From contig NZ_NWSV01000040.1 in NCBI RefSeq assembly GCF_002531935.1, forward strand, positions 1 through 36,863: 36,863 nucleotides of DNA, in the 5' to 3' direction. The translations under genes and the position numbers were made by a program. The DNA is from Rhizobium chutanense. Its GTDB lineage: Bacteria; Pseudomonadota; Alphaproteobacteria; Rhizobiales; Rhizobiaceae. Shown here one piece after another: positions 8,281-15,080 of this stretch (position 1 is its first letter; each line of letters starts with the position of its first letter). The notes under the pieces are model-generated. The model worked only from the letters and a program-made list of their open reading frames with translations, ran no database searches and was not told where the DNA came from.

Positions 8281-8904
8281 ATGGCTTTCATTCACACCCC
8301 CAATGCATCCGCCAGCGAAAAGACGACGTCGATGTATGCGTCGGCGGAGGCGAATTATGGTTATCTGCCGAATATGTACCGGGCCTTCGGACACCGGCCG
8401 GAGGTGATGGAGAATTGGGCAGCGCTGCTTTCCAGTATCCGCGGCCATATGAGCCTCAGGCGCTATGAGCTGGTGACGCTGGCCGCCGCCAAGGAGCTGA
8501 AATCCTCCTATTGCATGCTGGCGCATGGCTCGGTGCTGCTGCGCGAGGGCTTCACCAGCGACGGGCTGACGGCTGTCGTCAACGAGACGGAGAAGGCGCC
8601 GATCGATGCCGGCGAACGCGCCATCATGGCCTTTGCCGCCAAGGTGGCGCGCGATGCGACATCGGTCACCCAGCAGGATATAGATGGGCTGAAGAAACAC
8701 GGGTTGAGCGATGCCGAGGTCTTCGACGTCACGGCTGCGGCAGCGGCCCGCTGTTTCTTCTCGAAGATGCTGGATGCGCTGGGGGCTGCGCCCGACCACG
8801 CCTATATCGAGCGGCTGGAGCCGAATGTGCGCAAAGCGCTCAGCGTCGGCCGAGAAGTCGAACGGCCTCTGGCGCCCTCGTCGTCGCGCGGCACATCGCA
8901 ATGA
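8281..8904 (+). CDS. AhpD/carboxymuconolactone decarboxylase-like protein with incomplete CxxC
   Basis: All-helical AhpD-like protein of 207 residues, usually linked to peroxide reduction. A strong ribosome site (GAGGAGG) precedes the ATG at 8281. The fold signature MSLRRYELVTLAAAKELKSSYCMLAHGS (57-84) matches the active-site helix region. AhpD enzymes have CxxC followed by H four residues on; here the first Cys position is Ser (S75), leaving C78 and H82. It is 63 bp downstream of the kinase and may be co-transcribed. With one cysteine it may be a one-Cys peroxidase, need an outside thiol, or have another job. Function is unproven. Confidence 0.8.
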   Translation: MAFIHTPNASASEKTTSMYASAEANYGYLPNMYRAFGHRPEVMENWAALLSSIRGHMSLRRYELVTLAAAKELKSSYCMLAHGSVLLREGFTSDGLTAVVNETEKAPIDAGERAIMAFAAKVARDATSVTQQDIDGLKKHGLSDAEVFDVTAAAAARCFFSKMLDALGAAPDHAYIERLEPNVRKALSVGREVERPLAPSSSRGTSQ

Positions 8905-8970
8905 TGGGTAAAGGGAGGATGCTCGGGCGGCGGTCTTTGCGGCCCGGCTCCTCCGGCCCTACTCCGGCCC

Positions 8971-10011
8971 CTATTCCGGTTTGTCCGCAAAATTCCGGAT
9001 CGCAAATTCGGCGATGTTCTGGCTCGCGCGATCGGCATCGTCGAGCAGGGATGGAAACAGCTGCCACTGATGCGGCATGCCCGGCCAGATCTCGGTGGTG
9101 ACATCCACACCCGCCTGGCGCGCCTTGTCGGCGAGCCGCAGCGTATCGTCCAGCAGGGCTTCACCGGAGCCGACCTGCAGCAGCAGCGGCGGAAAGCCCG
9201 TCATATCGGCATAAAGCGGCGATGCCTGGGGATCGGTTGGAGAGCGGTTGCCGAGATAGGCCTTGCGCAAGGTCTCGATCGCGGCCCTGCCGATCAAGGG
9301 ATCGCTATCGGCATTCGCCGTCATCGATCCGCCGGTCGCGGCAAGATCGGTGATGGGGCTGAGCGCAATGACGGCCGCCGGCAGCGGTTTTGCCGCCTGC
9401 TTCTGCCGCAGCACCGTCTCGATCGCGATATTGCCGCCGGCGCCGTCTCCGGCGACGACAACGTTCTCGCTGCGATAGCCGTTGTCGAGAAGCCAGCGAT
9501 AGGCCGTCAGCGCGTCGTTGATCTGCGCGGGATAGGTATATTCGGGCGTCAGCCGATACTCGATCAGAAGAACATCGCTGGATGCGGCCTTGGCGAGCGA
9601 GCCGGCAAGCAGGCTGTGCGTGCGGATGGAGCCGCCGGAAAAGCCGCCGCCGTGGATATAGAGGATCACCCTTTCGCCGATCGGGTGATGCAGGCGGGCG
9701 GGCCACATCAGCTCGGCGTCGACGCCGTCGGCATCGACCTGCCGGAGCTGGATACGTGTCGGCCCCGGCATCGTCTCCATCAGCGTCCGAAAGGCCGTTC
9801 GGCGCTGCTGCAGGCTATCGGCACCGACAAAATGATCCTTCCAGAGGCCGACGAGTTTTTCGACCTGCTGACGCGAGACCTCACTTTGCGGCCCGATGTC
9901 CTGCCCGACCGCTGCCGATCCGATCGGCATCAGTGCGGCCAAGGCGAGAAACAAACATCCGAGCCGCTTGGGCGCTTTTCGAATAGCAGCTGGTAAAATC
10001 CGACCGTTCAT
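8971..10011 (-). CDS. Exported alpha/beta hydrolase (HSL-type esterase family) with nucleophile replaced
   Basis: 346 residues from the ATG at 10011, which has a GGGAGAAG ribosome site. Residues 1-36 look like a signal peptide (RLGCLFLALAALMPIGSAAVGQ). The hormone-sensitive-lipase family oxyanion motif HGGGFSGG is at 120-127 and a late His in PGMPHQW is H314. The nucleophile elbow normally GDSAGG reads GDGAGG, so G190 stands where Ser is expected; the codons (GAC GGC GCC GGC GGC) confirm this. The usual acid position in GSDE reads GSGE (G283), although that site varies in the family. It is probably not a classical esterase: an inactive binding protein, or recently decayed. The frame runs upstream to 10302 but lacks the signal peptide logic. 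Convergent with the AhpD-like gene. Confidence 0.82.
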   Translation of the reverse strand: MNGRILPAAIRKAPKRLGCLFLALAALMPIGSAAVGQDIGPQSEVSRQQVEKLVGLWKDHFVGADSLQQRRTAFRTLMETMPGPTRIQLRQVDADGVDAELMWPARLHHPIGERVILYIHGGGFSGGSIRTHSLLAGSLAKAASSDVLLIEYRLTPEYTYPAQINDALTAYRWLLDNGYRSENVVVAGDGAGGNIAIETVLRQKQAAKPLPAAVIALSPITDLAATGGSMTANADSDPLIGRAAIETLRKAYLGNRSPTDPQASPLYADMTGFPPLLLQVGSGEALLDDTLRLADKARQAGVDVTTEIWPGMPHQWQLFPSLLDDADRASQNIAEFAIRNFADKPE

Positions 10012-10291
10012 CAACTTCTCCCGACGATGCTGGCCATGGCGGCATCTTTGGCCGGTTCGTCCACCGGAGTCAAAAGGGTGACAGGCCGGAACCTCAAGCT
10101 TTTTCATTCTCTCCGCTGCGGCGGATGAAAGTCGGCGGCTGGCCGTCCACGGCGGATCACCGGGCTGCTCCGCAAAAAAATCGCCAATGCCCGCCGACAC
10201 GGCTTGCCATTTGCCGCGCATCCATCGGAAATGGGCTGCGCGCCCTGCCCCAACCCCGGCGCTTCGTCTCGCGCGTAAGTGAAGGATGTCG

Positions 10292-10855
10292 ATGACCACC
10301 ATCTACCTTGCGGGCCCGGAAGTCTTTCTTCCGGATGCCATGCCCATCATGGCCGAAAAACGCCGATTGGCGCGCCAGTTCGGCTTCGAGCCAACGGGGC
10401 CCGGCAGCGACGAAAACCAGACGCCGGTGAAGCGGACCGCCGCCGAGATCTATGCACGCAATGACGACGCCATGCGTCGAGCCGAGATCTGCCTTGCCAA
10501 CGTCACTCCCTTTCGCGGCGTCAGTGCCGATCCGGGCACCGTCTACGAGATCGGCTTCATGATTGCGTTGGGAAAAGCGGTCTTTGCCTATAGCAACCAC
10601 CCCGACGACTATGGGCTGCGCGTTCGCTCGATCTGGTATGCGGGGCAAGAGATCGACGAGACGAGCGGACGCCCCCGCGGACCGGACGGCATCGCGATCG
10701 AAAATCACGGCATGGCCGACAATCTGATGATCGACGGTGGGATCGAGGCGACGGGAGGCAAGGTGTTCCGTGCGGCAGCCCTCCCGGCGGACCCGGCCCG
10801 CGACCTGGCGGTTTATTTCGAGGCGCTGCAGACGATCGCCGGCATGCGGGCTTGA
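10292..10855 (+). CDS. Nucleoside 2-deoxyribosyltransferase family protein
   Basis: Family members cleave or exchange the glycosidic bond of (deoxy)nucleosides. 187 residues from ATG 10292, which has GAAGG six bases upstream; the ATG at 10286 is only one base from that site. The N-terminal IYLAGPEVF (4-12) is the family P-loop-like opening. DPGTVYEIGFMIALGK (80-95) holds the expected catalytic Glu (E86), and HGMADNLMI (139-147) is the conserved Asn segment. Likely nucleotide salvage or clean-up of damaged nucleotides. Divergent from the esterase-like gene across about 280 bp in which I saw no clear promoter. Confidence 0.88.
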   Translation: MTTIYLAGPEVFLPDAMPIMAEKRRLARQFGFEPTGPGSDENQTPVKRTAAEIYARNDDAMRRAEICLANVTPFRGVSADPGTVYEIGFMIALGKAVFAYSNHPDDYGLRVRSIWYAGQEIDETSGRPRGPDGIAIENHGMADNLMIDGGIEATGGKVFRAAALPADPARDLAVYFEALQTIAGMRA

Positions 10856-10972
10856 TGGGGCCATGCCTGCCCCACCTCGGAAAGAACCCGATAGGGCAAA
10901 TTCGCATTCGCCTTAAGCTGGGGATGGCTTAGTTCTAAGTTCGACCATGATCATAACGATGAAGAGGCGAGC

Positions 10973-11977
10973 ATGTCGATCAAGACCATCTGCATCTATG
11001 GCGCCGGCGCGCTCGGCGGCGCTATCGCCGTCAAGCTTGCAAACCAAGCCGGAACCGACGCCACCATCTCCGTCGTCGCGCGTGGAACCCATCTCGACGC
11101 AATCCGCGACAAAGGACTGAGCCTGCGCGAAGCCGACGCGGAAAGGCCGCTCAACGTCCGCCTCACCGCGACCGACGATCCCGGGACATTGCCGCCGCAG
11201 GATCTCGTCATCACCGGCCTCAAGGGACATCAGCTGGCGCCTGCTGCCGAAGGCATTGCAGGTCTGCTCAAGGAGGGCACCCGCGTCGTCATGATCCTCA
11301 ACGGCATTCCGTGGTGGTATTTTCACCGCGATGCCGAAAGCCGGCATGCCGAGCTGCAGTTCGACGAGCTCGATCCCGGCGGCAGGCTCTGGCGGCTGAT
11401 CGGGCCGGAACGGGTTATCGGCTGCGTCGCCTATCAAGGCGCAGAGGTGATCAATCCGGGCGAGATCCAGCTTGCCAACAACGGCCGTTTCGTGCTCGGC
11501 GAGCCCTCGGGCGAAATGTCTGCCGATCTCAAGGCAATCGCCGGCCTGCTGACCGGGGCCGGCCTCAATATCGTGAGGACGCCTGTTATTCGCGACGAAA
11601 TCTGGAGCAAGCTGATGGGCAATGCCGCCTTCAATCCGATCAGTGCGCTGACCAGGGCTCTGATGACCGACATCATGGCGGATCCGCCGCTCTTCGCCAT
11701 GGTCGGCAAAGTCATGAATGAAGTGCGCGCCGTCGGCGAGGCCCTGGGCGCACGTTTCAGCATGACCGTCGAGCAGCGGCTGGAACAATCGCGCCATATC
11801 GGCGGCGTGCGCACATCGATGCTGCAGGATCTGATCGGCGGCAAAGCGCTCGAGATCACGCCGCTGGTCGGTATGGTCGCAGCGCTCGGGCGTCTGACTG
11901 CCGTGCCGACCCCGGTTTCGGAAACGATCCTGGTGCTGGTGACGCAGCTGGATCGGGAAAACCAGCGCGGCCGCTGA
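10973..11977 (+). CDS. panE: 2-dehydropantoate 2-reductase (ketopantoate reductase) family protein
   Basis: NADPH-dependent reductase of the ApbA/PanE family, 334 residues. In pantothenate synthesis it turns ketopantoate into pantoate. Seen: Rossmann GAGALGG (10-16), LNGIPWW (109-115) for the conserved Asn N110, the catalytic Lys in IWSKLMGNAAFNP (K213) with N221, and TSMLQD in the C-terminal helical domain. GAAGAGGCGAG precedes the ATG. Rhizobia often have several paralogues, and the panBC genes are not here, so the true 2-oxoacid substrate is uncertain. A GC hairpin follows the stop. Confidence 0.85.
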   Translation: MSIKTICIYGAGALGGAIAVKLANQAGTDATISVVARGTHLDAIRDKGLSLREADAERPLNVRLTATDDPGTLPPQDLVITGLKGHQLAPAAEGIAGLLKEGTRVVMILNGIPWWYFHRDAESRHAELQFDELDPGGRLWRLIGPERVIGCVAYQGAEVINPGEIQLANNGRFVLGEPSGEMSADLKAIAGLLTGAGLNIVRTPVIRDEIWSKLMGNAAFNPISALTRALMTDIMADPPLFAMVGKVMNEVRAVGEALGARFSMTVEQRLEQSRHIGGVRTSMLQDLIGGKALEITPLVGMVAALGRLTAVPTPVSETILVLVTQLDRENQRGR

Positions 11978-11991
11978 TTGCGGAGAAAAGG

Positions 11992-12016
11992 GGCCGGGAG
12001 AAACCCGGCCGTCTTG
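11992..12016 (+). terminator. Probable terminator after panE-like gene
   Basis: GGCCGGG (11992-11998), loop AGAAA, CCCGGCC (12004-12010), then GTCTTGACTT. The stem is strong but the T-run is poor, so termination may be incomplete. Confidence 0.5.
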
Positions 12017-12224
12017 ACTTACTTTCCGACCTGCTCGGCCCAATGAGTGAGATCAGGCAGGATCGCCAGCCAAGGACAGCGGCGGTCATGGCTTTCCGAC
12101 GCCGCGCTTCGAAACTTCTCGCATCGGCCTTTATGCCATTCCTATATTTTCGCCCTTCGCCCCGAATGGATTTCCTATCGCAAACGGCAGTAGGCTTTTG
12201 CCACCGCTGCAAAGGTCAAACGCC

Positions 12225-12383
12225 ATGCGAAATATCATGTCCTCCACCTTCCACCCTTTTCGCCCGCACAGGATCACGCGCGCTAACCGGCAGATGCGCG
12301 AGAAGCGCACCGCCTGGGCGCTGATCGTCTTCGGCATCGTGCTCGCCTGCATAGAGCTCTACATCGTTTACTCCGCGCTCTGA
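12225..12383 (+). CDS. Small single-pass membrane protein, 52 residues
   Basis: Not recognised as a named family. The ATG at 12225 has an AAAGGTC ribosome site. The first 30 residues are basic (FHPFRPHRITRANRQMREKR), followed by one hydrophobic helix (TAWALIVFGIVLACIELYIVYSAL) reaching the C-terminus, so the N-terminus should stay in the cytoplasm. Codon use matches its neighbours. The reading frame extends upstream to 12198 without an evident ribosome site. It stands alone between the panE-like gene and the DUF1883 gene. Confidence 0.6.
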   Translation: MRNIMSSTFHPFRPHRITRANRQMREKRTAWALIVFGIVLACIELYIVYSAL

Positions 12384-12396
12384 GCCGGCGCTTCGT

Positions 12397-12426
12397 TTCT
12401 CCCGCCGTTTTCGCCCGGCGGGAGAA
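12397..12426. repeat. Long GC-rich inverted repeat
   Basis: TTCTCCCGCCG (12397-12407) and CGGCGGGAGAA (12416-12426) are perfect 11-bp inverted arms around an 8-base loop. No T-run follows on either strand. It resembles the palindromic intergenic repeats common in rhizobia. It lies just after the 52-residue gene and could stabilise or end its mRNA. Confidence 0.6.
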
Positions 12427-12506
12427 CGATGAGGCCAATTCCAACTTTTCCTTAACCGGCATGCTGATAAAATCCTGGCGCAGAGACTTCAGACGCCACG
12501 AGACCG

Positions 12507-12818
12507 ATGCCGAAACCGAACTTCCGCTTCACCCATTACGATCTCAAGGAACAGCGCGCCGGAACGATCGTCGAGGTGTCGTTGAATGCGGTGAACAATG
12601 TCCGGTTGATGACGGCGCCGAATTTCCAGCGTTTCACCGAGGTTCTCGATTTCAAATATATCGGCGGAGTAGCGCGCAAATCGCCAATCAAGATCGCTGT
12701 TCCCGAAAGCGGCCACTGGCATGTCGTCGTCGATATGGAAGGCCATCACGGGCTGGCGGAATCCGCCGTCAAGGTGATCGCGGCACCTGTCAATCAGAAA
12801 ACGCCGCGCCCTTCTTGA
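12507..12818 (+). CDS. DUF1883 domain protein
   Basis: 103 residues, all within the DUF1883 family, whose role is unknown. Typical blocks are FTHYDLKEQRAGTIVEVSL (8-26), NVRLMTAPNFQRF (31-43), YIGGVARKSPIKIAVPESGHWHVVVDM (51-77) and the closing VKVI. It is small, soluble and beta-rich, with no signal peptide. In other bacteria this domain also occurs fused to TIR domains; here it is alone. The ribosome site before ATG 12507 is weak. Confidence 0.82.
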   Translation: MPKPNFRFTHYDLKEQRAGTIVEVSLNAVNNVRLMTAPNFQRFTEVLDFKYIGGVARKSPIKIAVPESGHWHVVVDMEGHHGLAESAVKVIAAPVNQKTPRPS

Positions 12819-12906
12819 GCTTTGCAGCACTTTTCCGGCACGCAAGGGCGAGCGCAGAAGGCGCAGTCGAAAAACCGTGATGACGTGACACCCGATCGTG
12901 TTAATC

Positions 12907-12920
12907 TTGATCACGATCAA
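12907..12920 (+). promoter_or_regulatory. FNR/FixK-type anaerobox
   Basis: TTGAT-CACG-ATCAA is a perfect match to the TTGAT-N4-ATCAA consensus bound by FNR, FnrN and FixK. If it works as a class II site centred at -41.5, the start would be near 12955. A CAGAAT (12943-12948, four of six matches to TATAAT) lies exactly at the -10 position. The gene downstream is the VIT-like membrane protein. Confidence 0.75.
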
Positions 12921-13035
12921 TGAAACAGGCCGCGACGTCGGTCAGAATTCTCCGGTGGTGAGGCTTATCCCGCGTCGCCAGCTGCAGGTCGGCTCCCCAT
13001 TCATGCTCTGATCGCGGAGGGAGGAGCAGCAGACA

Positions 13036-13065
13036 ATGATCTTCATCACCTGGGGTAGTCCATGA
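13036..13065 (+). CDS. Nine-residue leader peptide ORF (MIFITWGSP)
   Basis: ATG at 13036 follows a strong purine-rich ribosome site (GGAGGGAGGAG, 13016-13026). After nine codons the TGA (13063-13065) overlaps the ATG of the membrane protein gene at 13062 as ATGA. The main gene has no good ribosome site of its own, so its translation probably depends on coupling to this leader. The peptide has no run of one amino acid that would suggest classic attenuation. Confidence 0.55.
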   Translation: MIFITWGSP

Positions 13066-13736
13066 CTTCGAACCCGATCGATCGTATCAGGGATATCATC
13101 GATCCAGGCGATGCACTCGGCGAAGTTCTTTTCGGATTGATCATGGCGCTGACATTGACGGTCGGGTCGAGGCTTGTTGTTAAAGAAGAGGGCTTGGATG
13201 CCCAGGAATTGATCGCCGCAACAATCGGATGCAACGTCGCCTGGGGAATCATTGACGCCGTCTTGTTCATTCTGGGCACGACGTTTTACAGGAGCAGGCG
13301 GCTGCGCCTTTTTCGGCAAATCAAAGCCGCGGGAAGCGAGACTGCGGCGCTCAAGATGCTCGCGAAAGAATTCCCGATCGAAGAGGCGCCGTTTTCTGCA
13401 ACAGCTGCCGATGCGGACGCGCTCTATCGATCACTGCTGACGCTCGCATGCAGGGCAGATCCTGTGAAGACGTCCCTCTCGAAAAGTGATCTGTTTGCCG
13501 CACTGGCGGTCTTCGCTCTGGTCTCTGCCACCGCCATTCCGGCCGTTATCCCTTTTCTTCTCATCGACAGCGCACATCTTGCGCTGAGAACCAGCAACCT
13601 GTTTCTCATCATGCTGCTATTTGTGACGGGGTATGCGTGGGCGAAATTTTCGGGAGGCAGGCCTTTTTATGCCGGGATGACGATGACGGGTCTCGGATTG
13701 CTTCTGGTCGCCATAGCGATCGCGCTTGGCGGCTGA
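13062..13736 (+). CDS. VIT/CCC1-like five-helix membrane protein
   Basis: 224 residues with five predicted membrane helices near 18-38, 53-74, 146-171, 178-197 and 201-223, the topology of the VIT/CCC1 iron and manganese transporter family. TM3 ends in AIPAVIPFLLI, like the conserved proline-rich PLLPFLL of VIT proteins. The last part (FVTGYAWAKFSGG ... GMTMTGLGLLLVAIAIALGG) matches the usual ending. The first helix lacks the clear acidic DG motif, so metal transport is a guess. A soluble segment of about 70 residues lies between TM2 and TM3, where the VIT metal-binding domain sits. An FNR/FixK box and a coupled leader ORF lie upstream, suggesting expression when oxygen is low. Confidence 0.75.
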   Translation: MTSNPIDRIRDIIDPGDALGEVLFGLIMALTLTVGSRLVVKEEGLDAQELIAATIGCNVAWGIIDAVLFILGTTFYRSRRLRLFRQIKAAGSETAALKMLAKEFPIEEAPFSATAADADALYRSLLTLACRADPVKTSLSKSDLFAALAVFALVSATAIPAVIPFLLIDSAHLALRTSNLFLIMLLFVTGYAWAKFSGGRPFYAGMTMTGLGLLLVAIAIALGG

Positions 13737-13763
13737 GCCGCGTTCACCAGTCAAACAGGCGCG

Positions 13764-15080
13764 TCAGCGCGTATTGCGCTCCTTACGCAGTTTGTCCCAC
13801 CATTCCAGCCGTTTGCGGATCTCGCGCTCGAAGCCGCGCTCCGGCGGATCGTAGAAGGTCTGCCGGCCCATCTTCTCCGGGAAATAATCCTGGCCGGAAA
13901 AGGCGTCCGGTTCGTCGTGGTCGTAGCGGTAACCGTCGCCATACCCTTCGCCCTTCATCAGCTTGGTCGGCGCGTTGAGGATATGCTTCGGCGGCAGCAG
14001 CGAACCGTTCTGCTTGGCGGCCTGGCTGGCCGCCTTGAAGGCGGTGTAGACGGCGTTGGATTTCGGCGCCGTGGCGAGATAGACGCAGGCCTGAGCCAAA
14101 GCCAGCTCCCCTTCCGGAGAGCCGAGATACTCATAGGCATCCTTGGCGGCATTGCAGATCACCAGCGCCTGCGGATCGGCAAGGCCGATATCCTCCACCG
14201 CCATGCGCACCAGCCGCCGGCCGAGATAGAGCGGATCCTCGCCGGCATCGAACATGCGGGCGAGATAATAGAGAGCCGCATCCGGATCCGAACCACGCAC
14301 GGACTTATGCAGCGCCGAGATCAGATTGTAATGGCCGTCCTGCGCCTTGTCGTACACGGGAGCGCGGCGCTGGACGATGCGCGTCAGGCCCTCGGTATCG
14401 AAGCTCTCGCCCTCGCGCGCGGCACGCCAGACCTCTTCGGCCAACGTCAGCACCGCACGGCCGTCGCCGTCGGCCATGCGGATCAAGCTGATGCGCGCCT
14501 CTTCGGTGAGCGGCAACGGCTTCTGCTCGATCGCCTCGGCCCGCTTCAGCAATTCCTCCAGGCTCTCCTCGTCATGCGACTTGAAGGTCAGCACGCGGGC
14601 GCGCGACAGCAAAGCGGCGTTGAGCTCGAAGGACGGGTTCTCGGTGGTGGCGCCGACGAGGATGACGGTGCCGTCCTCCATGACAGGCAGGAAACTGTCC
14701 TGCTGGGCACGGTTGAAACGGTGGATCTCGTCGACGAAGAGCAGCGTCTGGCGGCCGTCCATACGCCGCAGGCGGGCCGTCTCGAATACCTTCTTCAGAT
14801 CGGCGACGCCTGAGAAAATCGCCGATATCTGCTCGAAGGCCAGCCCCGCCTCGCCCGACAGCAGCCGGGCCACCGTCGTCTTGCCGGTGCCGGGCGGCCC
14901 CCAGAAGATCATCGAGCCGAGCGAACCGCTTTCGATCATCCGTTTCAAGACGCCATCTTCACCGGTCAGATGTTCCTGACCGGTGACATCGGCAAGCGTC
15001 TTCGGCCGTAGCCGATCGGCAAGCGGCCGCCTGGCGGCCACCTCCTCCGGAACACGCGGCGCGAAGAGATCGTTGCTCAT
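13764..15080 (-). CDS. rarA: Replication-associated recombination protein A (AAA+ ATPase)
   Basis: Also called MgsA; related to the clamp-loader ATPases and acts at stalled replication forks. 438 residues. Walker A GPPGTGKT (61-68), Walker B LLFVDEIH (113-120), sensor 1 GATTENPSF (143-151) and SRARV (159-163) for the arginine finger are all present, followed by the helical tetramerisation region (PKSNAVYTAF, EGYGDGYRYDHDEP). The start overlaps the degP-like stop as ATGA, so the two are translated together. This protease-rarA pairing next to the ribosomal cluster is common in alphaproteobacteria. Confidence 0.95.
   Translation of the reverse strand: MSNDLFAPRVPEEVAARRPLADRLRPKTLADVTGQEHLTGEDGVLKRMIESGSLGSMIFWGPPGTGKTTVARLLSGEAGLAFEQISAIFSGVADLKKVFETARLRRMDGRQTLLFVDEIHRFNRAQQDSFLPVMEDGTVILVGATTENPSFELNAALLSRARVLTFKSHDEESLEELLKRAEAIEQKPLPLTEEARISLIRMADGDGRAVLTLAEEVWRAAREGESFDTEGLTRIVQRRAPVYDKAQDGHYNLISALHKSVRGSDPDAALYYLARMFDAGEDPLYLGRRLVRMAVEDIGLADPQALVICNAAKDAYEYLGSPEGELALAQACVYLATAPKSNAVYTAFKAASQAAKQNGSLLPPKHILNAPTKLMKGEGYGDGYRYDHDEPDAFSGQDYFPEKMGRQTFYDPPERGFEREIRKRLEWWDKLRKERNTR

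Noticed and set aside
6946..8901. Minus-strand open frame of 651 codons across the kinase and AhpD-like genes
   Set aside because: It spans two well-supported plus-strand genes and their spacer, has no recognisable domain and shows the composition of a codon-bias shadow.
10012..10302. N-terminal extension of the esterase-like protein
   Set aside because: The upstream part has no ribosome site, would bury the signal peptide and overlaps the start of the divergent gene.
10855..10874. TGGGGC/GCCCCA hairpin after the deoxyribosyltransferase-like gene as terminator
   Set aside because: The 6-bp stem is followed by CCTCGG with no T-run; too weak to call.
12507..13736. DUF1883 and VIT-like genes as an anti-phage system
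   Set aside because: There is no nuclease, TIR, ATPase or other effector, the genes are separated by 243 bp with their own control region, and nothing indicates a mobile island.
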